DNA of 64,000 bases from Furcasterigmium furcatum (lineage: Eukaryota; Ascomycota; Sordariomycetes; Glomerellales; Plectosphaerellaceae): NCBI GenBank assembly GCA_001599815.1, contig BCIA01000005.1, positions 4,410,472-4,474,471 of the forward strand, in the 5' to 3' direction. The position numbers and the translations under genes are program-made. Numbering within the stretch: position 1 is the stretch's first letter; every line of letters starts with the position of its first letter. Below the pieces are notes generated by a model. That model was given only the letters and a program-made list of their open reading frames with translations, was not told the DNA's origin and made no database searches. Shown piece by piece: positions 54,416-64,000 of the stretch.

Positions 54416-56628
54416 TCATACAGGCATCAACGTCAAGAAGTCCAGGTTGGCATCGTCGTCTCCGTACAGAAACTGGTTCAGCTGTCCAGAAACATCAAAC
54501 ATCCAGCTTGCCTCCGGCATGATCGTACCCGGGGTGCCCTGTGCCATCAGGGCAGCTATGAGGGGACTTGTTTCGTCAGTGACAAAGGGGAAATACTGCT
54601 GCCAATGGATGCCGGCGGTCGTGGAGAGCTCGTCGATCGAGGGCGGCGGCGAGATCATGTTCGGGTTCTCTCCGCCGCTGTTCATAAGCTGCCCGGAAAC
54701 CTGTGCGTCTCCGTTTGCGCCCTGCCGTGTCGTCGTGCCGGCCGCCATCACCTTTTCGATGCCCGCCTGGAACATCTTTGCCGAGCTCCAACTCTTCGCC
54801 ATGACGCCCAGTGCCGCTCGGAGAACGTCGATATCCGCATCTGCGTGAGCACAGAGCCCTTCGATGCTTCGGGCCCGCAGCAGGGCGAGGATGGCGATCG
54901 CAATGTACCAGCCTGCCTGCCCTGCGAGGAAGGATATCGATCCCCGGATCAGGTACTCGCGGAAGATGCGGGCAGTGCAGGACGCTGCTACAATGGCCGC
55001 GACAGAGGCTGTGGGCAGCACCTGCGCATCCTCGTCCAAATGCAGGAGAGTGATTGTCGCGCAATAGGTCAGATGCAGTCCGTGGACGTCTCGACTGAAT
55101 GAGCGGGTGCGAGCTTCTTTGAATGCCGGCTGTACAGCGGCCGGCAAGTCCTGCACCCAGCCGATGAGCTCTCTGGCGAGCCCTATCATCTCAATGCTCG
55201 CCGTGGCTTCACCGGTAGGTCCCCTGAGCCGGCGGCGTCGTAGCATCTTCCCCATACGGCCCACGAGCCGGCAGAGCGGAATCCACTTGACGAAGACCGA
55301 CACTTTCAGATCATCAGGATCGGGGAAGTCGCTGGGCACTGGCATGGGCACATCAGAATCATCCAGGTCGATCAGACAAGGACGTCCCTGAGACATGGAT
55401 GTGATCCTCTCACGGGCCTAAACGGAGTTCATGTGATTAGCTGGATGAATTGTCTCTGAAAGGAGTTTACTTACGACCAATGTCCACCAGATCCGTCGCC
55501 GCAGGCCTGCTGAATCTGGCACGAGGCGGGGGCCGCCCACTCGGGCATCGCGATGAAGCCCAAGCTGTTGAACTAGCTGAATGGCCACACCGTTCCACCA
55601 TGCCGTGTTGTCAATGTTGACGACGTTGGGAGGATCAGGACTCCACCAATAGAGGAGCATTAAGGCCATGACGCGAATCAAGGGGTTGGGCTCATGGTTG
55701 CCGTAGAACAGCTCCTTGACCCGGTCATAATGCTCCCTGGGCGCCGAGTGGTGTAGCAGAGACGGTCTGATCTGGTTCGCGCACGCAGCAAGTGCGTGCC
55801 TCAACAAGAGCGACTGACGGATGTCGGGTACCGACTCTATGGCGTCTCTGTCCAGGACCGGGCACCACGTGTACGCGTACTCGAAGAAGACTTCCAGATG
55901 ACCTTCGATCAGATGCTCAGGTCCATAGTCAACCTGCCAAATGGACCCTTGTCGGGGTTGCGAGGCACTTTGGGGCTCGCCGCCCAAGATTGACATGAAC
56001 CCACAATCACCTGGGTAACTCGAGAACGTCGCTCTCTTTCTCGAGTCTGGGACTGGGACGTTTCTGTCTGAGATGTAGTCGTCACCGTCACCGGCCACGG
56101 CGCACTCGGATAGCGAGTCGGCGTTTCCGCCGAGCGCTTGGTCCTCGTTGCTGACTTGGAATGATGTCTGTGAGAGGAGGGCATCTCCAGGCACAAGATC
56201 AAAGTTGGTGTTGAAGGGCTCATCAGGAGGGTTGGCACCTCCCGTCGCGGCCCGGCGCTTCCCTCGTCTGGAGGGGCGTAATCTGAATAGCACGAGCAGT
56301 CAGATAGGCTTGACATAGGCGATCTGCCTCAGATCCAGCCGTGACGTACTGGCATGGACAGGCGGCGTCGGCACAATTGGAGCACCGCAGGCCGTTTCCG
56401 ATCCTGTCTCCCCCTTCTTCCCGCGCCTTCTTGGCCAGGTCACATTTGATCTGTCGGGCGCTGAGCTATATCCAGGGAAAAAGCACAAGTAAAACGATGT
56501 GTACTGCTCACCTTCTTCTCATGACACCGGAAACACACTAGCAGTGCCCTCTTGCGGCCTCTCGATGATTCTTGCGGGGCCGGGTCGATGTCCGGTTCGA
56601 ATCGCGCAACGGGGAATTGACCAAGCAT
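54416..56628 (-). CDS. Zn2Cys6 transcription factor of the catabolic region
   Basis: Four exons, 56628-56512, 56450-56350, 56282-55475 and 55417-54416, give 675 residues. The zinc cluster spans the first intron: Cys32, Cys35 and Cys42, then Cys62, Cys65 and Cys72. The spacing 2-6-19-2-6 has an unusually long central loop. A basic stretch RPSRRGKRR follows and may be the nuclear signal or DNA linker. The middle matches the fungal transcription factor domain (VFFEYAYTWCPVLDRDAI, GLHRDARVGG, RRRIWWTLVARERITSMSQGRPCLI, the last across an intron). It sits in the centre of the 44-64 kb enzyme group, so local regulation is likely but unproven. Each splice is fixed by frame. Confidence 0.9.
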
Positions 56629-57023
56629 TGTGGTCCGTCCTGTCGAGATGGGATTTCCGTTACAACCGACAGAAAAGATGCGGCAATGGAGATCTGAGTG
56701 GTCTCATATTGGGGTTGAATGGGGCGAGGAGACGACTGAAGGGCTCGGGTGTAAGTCACTGAGTGGGTGTCGGCAATAGAGGTCAAGTTGCCGGGCGCGG
56801 TGCTCGGCGACCGCTAGTGCCAGACTACAGAGACCTCCGGTGTATTCATATAATAAGTAAGTACTAGTTGCACTTCCAGCGTCATGTGATCTCAGCTAGC
56901 CATCTTTGAATTAGAGACAGACTGATCGACACATCGAGCACAACCTCGTGCGGGGATCAAACTCGACATCCAACCTCAAGGTTCATATTCTCTCCCACGA
57001 CAACCCAACACACACAGCCCGCC
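56629..57023. promoter_or_regulatory. Divergent promoter, regulator and CMD-like gene
   Basis: 395 bp lie between the start codons. An AAGTACTAG element occurs near 56869, also seen at the left window edge. No defined operator. Confidence 0.4.
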
Positions 57024-57533
57024 ATGGCAGACAATAAACCAAACAGAAAGGCCATCGAGGAGGCCGAACGTGTTCTCTATGAAGAGGGCACCAAGGTCCG
57101 CGGGGAGGTGTTGGGGGCCAGCCACATCGCGCAGTCCAAGGCCCTCCCTGAATTCATGCAGCCCATCCAGAGCATGGCTGTCAACGCCGGATGGTCCATG
57201 GTCTGGTCCAGAGAAGGTCTCGATCGCAAGACCCGTTCACTGCTCTGCCTTGTCATGCTTGCTACGCTTGGACGCGACAACGAGCTCGAGATACATGTCC
57301 GGGGCGCCATAGCGAACGGCTGCACTCAGGATGAGATCCGCGAGGCCCTCCTCCAGGTAAGTCATGTCCTGTTGGTTCTTTTGAAGGGCACCCTTGAGTC
57401 TGACAACGAACACCAGGTTGCGGTATATGCAGGTGTTCCTGCATCCCTGAATGCGACAAAGATCGCGTGGCGCGTACTGGAAGCCGAGCAGTCGAATGCC
57501 GGCGAGGGAAGCAAGGCCAATGAACGTGCTTAG
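57024..57533 (+). CDS. Carboxymuconolactone decarboxylase family protein
   Basis: Exons 57024-57356 and 57417-57533 give 149 residues. The 60-nt intron has no stop and keeps frame, so the unspliced product would be 169 residues; splicing brings EALLQ next to VAVYAGVPASLNA as in the family. It resembles PcaC (gamma-carboxymuconolactone decarboxylase): REGLDRKTRSLLCLVMLATLGRDNELEIHVRGAIANGCTQDEIREALLQ. The family also includes AhpD-like peroxidases with a CxxC motif, absent here. A single Cys precedes the EIHVRGA helix. A role in a protocatechuate-like ring-opening step is possible, but no other beta-ketoadipate gene is present. Confidence 0.9.
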   Translation: MADNKPNRKAIEEAERVLYEEGTKVRGEVLGASHIAQSKALPEFMQPIQSMAVNAGWSMVWSREGLDRKTRSLLCLVMLATLGRDNELEIHVRGAIANGCTQDEIREALLQVSHVLLVLLKGTLESDNEHQVAVYAGVPASLNATKIAWRVLEAEQSNAGEGSKANERA

Positions 57534-57680
57534 TTTTCAATAAAGTTCTTCAGCATCTTGCTGTTACTATTTGGCAGGACTGTGGCTGGTCAAAGATTTT
57601 GATGTAACTACAAGGAGGTAGCTACTTGGCCCTCCACTGGTTCCATCCGTACAGCTTGTCCCTTCTCTCGACTTGCAGCT
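57534..57680. other. Short convergent gap
   Basis: 147 bp between the stop codons of the CMD-like and SDR genes; nothing recognised. Confidence 0.5.
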
Positions 57681-58944
57681 TCAAGTGGCCGACTTGCCGA
57701 ATACGCCATAGATCAAGGAGCTTGCGACCGTTTGCAGCTTGTCCAGCGGCGTGTTCTCCGGGAAATCATCCCTGTCAAGATCCATATACCCAGATTCGGA
57801 TAGCTGCCTCGGCACGACGCCAATGGTTCTCCCTAGGCGATGTGTTAATCACGCATGGACCTTTGTAAATGTGTGGGTTTTGAGTCAGTACCATTAATAG
57901 TCGTATCAGTGATGAGCCTGACTGTGGCAGTGAAGGCATCGTCTGTCCCCGCGAAGTCCACGCCCATGTTCCTGAACTGACTGCCAGTGGACTCGATGAA
58001 GCTATCAGGCAGGATGGGGGTCGCAATAAACCTGTTTTGCAGTGAGCTATAGGGAAAGAAATGGAGGAAATTTCAAACTCATTCGCTATCATACCAAGGT
58101 GCGAGGCAGTTCACACGAACCAAGCCTTTTCGCCGGAGGCAGGTCATCAGGCCTCTCACGCCATGCTTGGCAGCTGAGTAGATGGAGGACCCTTGGGTGT
58201 CGATGTAACCCATGATGCTTGAGACAAGGATCAGGCATCGGTCACCAGCATCCTGGTTGTTGAAGTACCAGCCCGCCAGCTTCGCGGTGTAGATGACGCC
58301 AATCAAGTTCACATCGAGGAGCTTTGTAACAGGCTTCGTCGGCTCAGGAGCGTCCAGCCCTTCGTTGCGTATTCGTCAGCGGAGGTCCCGAGAAATGGTC
58401 CTGGACAATGGTAGAAGCACAACTCACCGTCCAAGGCGTCAGGGCCGTAGATACCGGCGTTGGCGATGACCACGTCAATTCTGCCATTGGGGGACTTTTC
58501 TTTGGCCGCTTTGAAGACGTTGACCTGGTCTTCCCAGGATGTGACGTCGCACTTTACAAAAACGGCTCTATTCATAATTTAGCGGGTTCCCCTGAGCAAC
58601 GGCCTCAGGTTTTAACGTACTTCTCCTCGGGAAGTTGTTCCTGAGGAGGTTGGATGTCTCCGTTTACAACAAACGCGCTTGGGTATTGTTAGCACAATCA
58701 GATTTAGAATCTTCAAATCGGCAGCCTTACCCAGCCTTGATAAGACCTTGGACGTAAGTCCAGCCCAGGCCGCTGCTACCTGCCAGCCGAGCGTCAACAG
58801 ATTGCTGCATTGAGCCAGCTCCAAGCAGAAGCAGCATTTTGAGAACATACCTCCAGTAATTACGACGGTCTTTCCGGCAATTTTGCTGAAATCCACGCTC
58901 GCCTGGGCGTCTACCAGCCTGTTCTCGTACGTTGCGGAGGTCAT
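57681..58944 (-). CDS. Short-chain dehydrogenase/reductase with seven exons
   Basis: Exons 58944-58851, 58779-58731, 58677-58621, 58567-58428, 58359-58095, 58031-57892 and 57832-57681 give 298 residues. Each exon alone is short, and the gene is only visible when joined. The cofactor motif TGGSSGLG is built across the first intron. An acidic Asp in VNGDIQ at the end of beta-2 favours NAD. Then CDVTSWEDQ, VVIANAGIYGP, SSIMGYIDTQGSSIYSAAKHG with catalytic Ser, Tyr and Lys, and NCLAPWFIATPI. It resembles 15-hydroxyprostaglandin-dehydrogenase-like fungal SDRs that oxidise secondary alcohols. It is divergent from the monooxygenase, so supplying that enzyme with a ketone is plausible (inference). 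Confidence 0.9.
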
Positions 58945-59502
58945 CTTCTCTTGTTTATCCGGGTGTAGTCGTCCAAAATAGTGAGTAATTCTTTACTCAA
59001 TTTGAAAATGTTGCAAGATCAGTATATTCTTCGCATGCTACCCATTTCCTACACTACCTCGCAAAGCACTGCGCACTCTCCTTATGGGTGGCCAGAGTGG
59101 CACGCCTCCTCGGGACCTGGTCGGAGGACTGGAGCTAGGCTCGGCTTGTCCGGCTTCATTGTCGGCAACTCCCTTTCAGGTTATTGCCGGACTTCCCCAC
59201 GGGGCCCACCAGCCGGTACCACGGATAGGGGCCTTCGGATTGCGGAGGATGAGCTGGGGGCGCTTCGGTTGTGGAACGATGATGCCTCGAATGCAGCTGA
59301 GGAAGAGGTACGGCATGTTGGTAGTAGGCCGAGATCGAGCGACCTCGGGACCACGGCTGTCTGGCATTTGCCTTTAAAGCAACAGTATGGTTTGCGCACT
59401 ACGATTTGCGATTACCAAATGTTGGTTAACTCCAGCCTCTTCACATCTCAAGAGCGCCTTGACCACATCACCAGATAGCATTTCGACACAAGAATACGCG
59501 TT
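58945..59502. promoter_or_regulatory. Divergent promoter, SDR and monooxygenase
   Basis: 558 bp between the start codons. Several CGG and CCG triplets lie at 59110-59220; no exact repeated operator was found. Confidence 0.4.
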
Positions 59503-61720
59503 TTGTCAGCCATGGGAGACACATCGCGCCCCACGGAAAGTACCTTGCCGACCATGAACGGAAGCAAAACACCCCTTATGAATCCCGTCTTTGAGACGTA
59601 CGGCCTGCCTGGCGACATCACTGTCGGGAGCAACTCCGCCGGGCCTCACCCAGCCTCCGTGACAAGGCCGGTGCAGCACCCAGAATGGGACAAGCCAAGC
59701 AAGGGCGGATACGTCGTTTCTCATCACATGATCAACGAACCCCCTCCAGTACGACCGGGTTTCAAGATCCTCATCGTGGGTGCTGGTGCCGCCGGCATCG
59801 ACTTCCTGCACTACGCGACAAGGGATCTGGCCGGGCTCGGCGTCGACATCTCCTGTTACGACAAGAACCCCGAGATCGGTGGCACTTGGTATGAGAACCG
59901 CTACCCCGGATGCGCTTGCGATGTCCCCAGCGTGGGTTATACTTTCCCATGGAAGGCGTATCCCAAGTGGACGAGCTTCTATTCCTCCAGCCAGGAGATC
60001 TGGCAGTACATGAAGGACATCGTCGACGAAGAGGGAATGATGAAATATATCACTCTCAATACGAGCGTAGACGGTGCTTCATGGGACGAAAAGAGGAGCC
60101 TCTGGGTTGTGAAGCTGTCACAATCCTCCGGCGGCGTCAAGACTAAGGAGTGGGAGGAGAGATGCGATCTTTTGATCAACGGCGCCGGCTTTCTCAAGTA
60201 TGTTCCATCCCTAAGCTATCATTCTTCTTCAGATGAGCCAGACTTGACTAACTATGGACAGCGCCTGGAAGTGGCCCGATATCCCTGGCATCAAGGACTT
60301 CAAGGGTGACCTCTTCCACACCGCTCACTACAAGGAAGGTTTCGAACTCAAGGGAAAGCGTGTTGCTGTCGTCGGGTCTGGCAGCTCCGGTGTTCAGGTC
60401 TGCGCTTCTATCTACCCAGAAGTCGAGAAGCTGTACACGTGGGTTCGAAACCCGACCTGGATCACCGCCGCGTTCGGTCAGCAATTTGCCGGAAAGGATG
60501 GGCGCAACTTCGAATGTATGTCAACCTTGATCTCAACCGCCTCGGCCTTGGAGCTCTCCCAAACTAACACTACTTAGATACGGATGACCAGAAGGTTTCA
60601 TTCGGCGAAGATCCCGAGAGATATCACAGGTACAAGAAGATGATCGAGAACGAGCTCAACAAGAGATTCCGCCTCGTGCTGAAGAACACTCAGGAATCTG
60701 ACCAAGCAAATGCCGTAAGTATCGGGATGCTTGTCCCCTTTTCACATGAGTAGTTAGCTGACAACACGCCAAAAGTTTGCGTACTCGGAGATGACCACCA
60801 AACTGGCAGCAAAGCCAGAGCTGAGGGACACCATCATCCCCACGAATTTCAACGTTGCCTGCCGTCGTCCCACGCCTGGCAACGGCTATCTGGAGGCTCT
60901 CGCCGGCGAAAAGACGACCGTTTTCACAAAATCCATCGGCAGAATCACGGAGCGCGGCGTGGTCGACTCGGAAACCGGCGAGGAGCACGAGGTCGATGTG
61001 ATCATCTGCGCCACCGGCTTCGATACATCGTACCGCCCCCGTTTCCCCATCACCGGCCTGGATCCCACCAAGACACTGGCAGAGAAGTGGGCGGATCACC
61101 CTGGAAGCTACTTGGGTATCGGCGTCGATGGCTTCCCGAATTACTTCACCTACGCTGGCCCGTTCACCCCCGTCGCCCAGGGCTCCGTCTTGCCCATCAT
61201 CTCACTCGTTACCAACCACCTGATGGAGCTCATCCGCAAGATGCGGACGCAGCACATTCGCCGTGTTAGCCCGAGGCCCCAGGCGGTGGCAGACTTTGTC
61301 GAGCACGTCAACACCTTCATGCCGCGAACCTGCTGGTCCGACCCCTGCTCCTCGTGGTTCAAGCAGGGTACTACGGACGGAGCTATCATCATGTGGCCCG
61401 GCTCTCGGTTAGCCTTCTTTGAGGTGCTCCGACATCCCAACTTTGAGGACTACGAGATTGAGTACTGGAGCGGCAACCGCTGGGGATACCTGGGCACCGG
61501 CTTTGTCGACTACGAATTCACCGGCTCGAGGGACTTGACGTGGTACCTTGATGAGTTCTCTGACAAGGAGGAATGGAAGAAGGGAGTGGCCTTCAATACC
61601 GACCCCGACGAGTTCCGGGACATCTCTTCCGGGGCACTGCCGGGGACGAGCAGCCTGGGGCGGAAGAGCACGGAGCAGCCCTTGGAAGTTGTCAGCAACG
61701 CTCCCGACGCGGGGCATTAG
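59503..61720 (+). CDS. Baeyer-Villiger-type flavin monooxygenase
   Basis: Four exons, 59503-60197, 60262-60515, 60578-60714 and 60776-61720, give 676 residues. An N-terminal extension of about 85 residues precedes the FAD motif GAGAAG (93-98). GGTWYENRYPGCACD is the typical second signature. The Baeyer-Villiger fingerprint FxGxxxHxxxW appears as FKGDLFHTAHY, with Tyr at the Trp position. The NADPH motif is GSGSSG, and CATGFD lies near the end. Fungal members act on cyclic or aryl ketones, steroids and polyketides, inserting one oxygen to give a lactone or ester. Soluble enzyme; FAD and NADPH needed. It is divergent from the SDR and convergent with the esterase. The start may be MSAMGD or MGDTSR. 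Confidence 0.93.
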
Positions 61721-61883
61721 ATGAACACCGTCTTGCATGTGTTTAGAATCGATCTTCGCGTTAGAAAAGACATTTTATATCAAGATCACTTCTTGAATTC
61801 CCAGCAATAGCCTTCCATTGGTGGTCAGTGATATGTGAATTAGGGTCAAAGTCGAGGACACTGAACATGTTATTTTAGGTTTA

Positions 61884-63069
61884 CTATGTTCCCATCACCT
61901 GCATCGTTGAGCTCTCATCATCCGACAGCGACCATTTGCATCCCTCCTCCAGAAGATCATCCCAGCGCCTGCTTGAAGGCAGATGCGTGAATCGCCGAAA
62001 CCCGTGCGGGAGGCCAGGGAAGACCTGGACCTTTGTAGGAACTCTAGATTAACACAATCTTGTTAGCTTGTTTTAAAAGGTAGCTGGCCATCATGCCGCC
62101 GAATTCACGTACCCATTCCGTTTCAACTTTTCAGCGTAGGATAGACCTTCGTCCCGGAGGAGGTCCTGGCCTGCGATCAGGAAGGTCGCCTTCGGCATGC
62201 CTTTTACTTTGGACTCGTCAATCAGCCCGACATTGAGCGTTGGGTCATTTGGATCCGGGGCATCCAGCAAGTCGGTGAAAAGCCTGAGCAGCGTGAGCGG
62301 GAGGACGGGCGCGTTCTGGTTCTGTTTATACGACTCCGTCGGGGCGGCCACAGACTCGGCAGAATCAGGGTGCCTCAGCCAAGGGATGAAAAGCAGCTGG
62401 CCACGGATCGTGAGGCGTCTGGGGACATCTGCGTCCTCGCCGGCAACCGGCTGGTCTTGTAAGCGAGCGACAATCGAGGCCACCAGGCCCGCGCCGGCGG
62501 AGATGCCCGCGAGCATGACCTTGGCCGGGTCTGCTCCGATGCAATGCGCGTGATGTGCCAGCCAGAGGAATGAATCCCAGGCATCATTGACTTGCGTTGG
62601 ATGCTTGGCCTCTGGTGTGTGCCTGTACCCGACGTTGGCCACGAGAACTTCTGCGCGGGCGGCAAGCCGCGAGCATGCGGCGTCCTCGGTCTCAATGTTG
62701 CCGAGAAGATGCCCTCCACCGTGGAAGTAGACGCACACGGGGAGGGAATTCTGGGGAGAGACCGAGTTTGGGCGGTATACGCGGAGGTTGATGTTCTGCA
62801 TGTCTCTTGTCAGGACGCAGTAATCCCGATACGTGACCTTGCAGCGAAGGTCTTGGGCAACATTAGCAGCGTGAACGATGGCTCAAGTCACGAAGCAGCC
62901 ACTGACCTTCCGCCTCGATCTCATTTTCTGAGATACGAAGCCGCAACGCATTTGTTGCCTGGCGTATCTTTTCCGGGGCCAAGGTCAAATCTCCTTTTGG
63001 TAATGGGTGCTTTTGAGTAAAAGCTGCCCATTCTTTCGAAGGTCCCTGGTACTTCGAAAAGTCTGACAT
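61884..63069 (-). CDS. Alpha/beta hydrolase, hormone-sensitive lipase type
   Basis: Three exons, 63069-62907, 62851-62113 and 62043-61884, give 353 residues. Motifs: oxyanion HGGG at 98-101, nucleophile GISAG with Ser172, and a C-terminal PGLPHGF carrying the catalytic His, which is only gained with the last exon (donor gtacgt at 62112). This is the HSL family of carboxylesterases, which hydrolyse short to medium esters and some lactones in the cytosol. It sits between two Baeyer-Villiger-type monooxygenase genes and is convergent with the first, 163 bp apart. Hydrolysis of the ester or lactone they make is the natural proposal (inference). Confidence 0.92.
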
Positions 63070-63510
63070 GATGAGAAACTGAGAATGATGTTGGTATGCT
63101 GACTGGACCTCACAGGTTGTTGATCATACATCACCATTGGATACATGTACTACTAGTACTTCTAGCTGGCCACAAGGAGCTTGTATATGAGCGCTAAGCA
63201 GAACGTGTCCATCCCCTCAACGGTTCCATGCTTGGTCCAGCCCACCCGGGGCCCCAGACTCCGGGATCGGCTTGGTCATCCATGCCGAACAAACATAATT
63301 ACTCATCCTCCGTAACCGTGTGTATTTACTGGCAATAAATTCCAGGTTACCAATAGGCGCCGGTTGTCGGCTTCATGATTAACCGGGCCTTCAATTTCTG
63401 GGGAAATAGCAGCTTACCACTCGGAGACTTACGGCGCAAAAGACGGTGACATTAACGGCGCACCTTCCGAATTCTAAGAAACGCCACGCAAAGGCTCTCT
63501 ATCTAGCTAT
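63070..63510. other. Intergenic region
   Basis: It holds the esterase promoter and the 3' flank of the second monooxygenase. No gene is seen. Confidence 0.5.
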
Positions 63511-64000
63511 CTACAGAGTATGGATTCCGTTGGGCTCGCTCCCGTTAGTAACCCCATCAGTTGTCTTCTTGCCCTTGGACGGCAGCAACCCGTGATTCGT
63601 CCCCAGATACCACCCAAGATCGCCGTTGGTGAACTCCAGGGCCGAGAATCCGTTACCGAGGAAGTTGAACTTGTTGGAGCTCCAATACTTGATGTCGTAG
63701 TCCTCGAAGCGAGGGGCCAGGATCAGGTCCGCCAGAACCAGCCGGGACCCTGGGAAGATGGTCAGGGTGCCGTCCCGCTTGCCGTTCTTGAACCAGGACG
63801 GGCAGTCTCCGGCCCAGGCGGTTCGCTTCAGCCAGATATCCGCATGCTCCACGAAAGCATCGGTTGCGGCCTGAGTCGGCTGCACGCTCTTGATGTTTTC
63901 CTTCTGGACTTTCTTGACAACCGCCAGAATGTTGTCCAGGAAGAGCTCGACCATCGTGGTGTACGATCCGTGGCCGAAGGAGAAGTACGGTCCACCGATC
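63511..64000 (-). CDS. Second flavin monooxygenase, C-terminal part (cut by window edge)
   Basis: The minus-strand frame is open from the right edge to a stop at 63511, about 163 residues. It aligns with the C-terminal part of the monooxygenase at 59503: GGPYFSFGHGSYTTM versus NYFTYAGPF, then VEHADIWLKRTAWAGDCPSWFKNGKRDGTLTIFPGSRL, and FEDYDIKYWSSNKFNFLGNG versus FEDYEIEYWSGNRWGYLGTG. This is therefore the end of a second Baeyer-Villiger-type enzyme with its start outside the window. The FAD and NADPH motifs cannot be checked. The copies are clearly diverged, so they probably have different substrates. Confidence 0.88.
   Translation of the reverse strand, partial: IGGPYFSFGHGSYTTMVELFLDNILAVVKKVQKENIKSVQPTQAATDAFVEHADIWLKRTAWAGDCPSWFKNGKRDGTLTIFPGSRLVLADLILAPRFEDYDIKYWSSNKFNFLGNGFSALEFTNGDLGWYLGTNHGLLPSKGKKTTDGVTNGSEPNGIHTL

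Overview
The window is nuclear DNA from a filamentous ascomycete (Pezizomycotina, most likely a Sordariomycete). Genes are dense, about one per 2.3 kb, on both strands. Most are split by short 48-75 nt introns with GTRNGT donors and YAG acceptors. The protein families are typical of fungi: Zn2Cys6 and C2H2 regulators, TRI12-type and ACS-type MFS pumps, an MpaB-type oxygenase, a NACHT/STAND protein and an SRPK-like kinase. No rRNA, tRNA, CRISPR array, intact transposon or secondary-metabolite backbone enzyme was seen. Exon joins below were worked out by eye from frame, splice sites and family alignment.

Layout. (1) 0-11.8 kb is an oxidoreductase and detoxification neighbourhood: alpha/beta hydrolase, TRI12-type MFS pump, cupin, Kv-beta type aldo-keto reductase, hydroxynitrile-lyase-like cupin, two divergent beta-hydroxyacid dehydrogenases and an SDR. 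(2) 12-24 kb is mixed: SRPK-like kinase, small unknown protein, decayed sulfatase, MpaB-type oxygenase with a GC-AG intron, secreted subtilase with 11 exons, and a small secreted protein with Kex2 sites. (3) 24-36.7 kb holds a diverged 83-bp tandem repeat, a 2077-residue STAND NTPase, a coiled-coil repeat protein, and a double zinc-finger regulator. The last two run into each other tail to tail. (4) 36.9-41.5 kb is a divergent GH127 beta-L-arabinofuranosidase and sugar transporter pair beside that regulator, with four copies of a GCCCAYCGG motif between them. (5) 42-64 kb is a long accessory catabolic region: two ACS-family MFS carriers, quinone oxidoreductase, SSADH-type aldehyde dehydrogenase, zinc alcohol dehydrogenase, metallo-beta-lactamase-fold hydrolase, Zn2Cys6 regulator, carboxymuconolactone-decarboxylase-like protein, SDR, a Baeyer-Villiger-type monooxygenase, alpha/beta esterase, and part of a second monooxygenase cut by the window edge.

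How the genes may work together (inference). Region 5 contains every enzyme class needed to take an alicyclic or aromatic alcohol to a ketone, insert oxygen to give a lactone or ester, hydrolyse it, and oxidise the hydroxy acid to a dicarboxylic acid, with carriers and a local regulator. Region 4 looks like a small arabinan or arabinoside utilisation cluster. The STAND protein and secreted proteins point to biotic interaction. Region 3 also carries signs of rearrangement.
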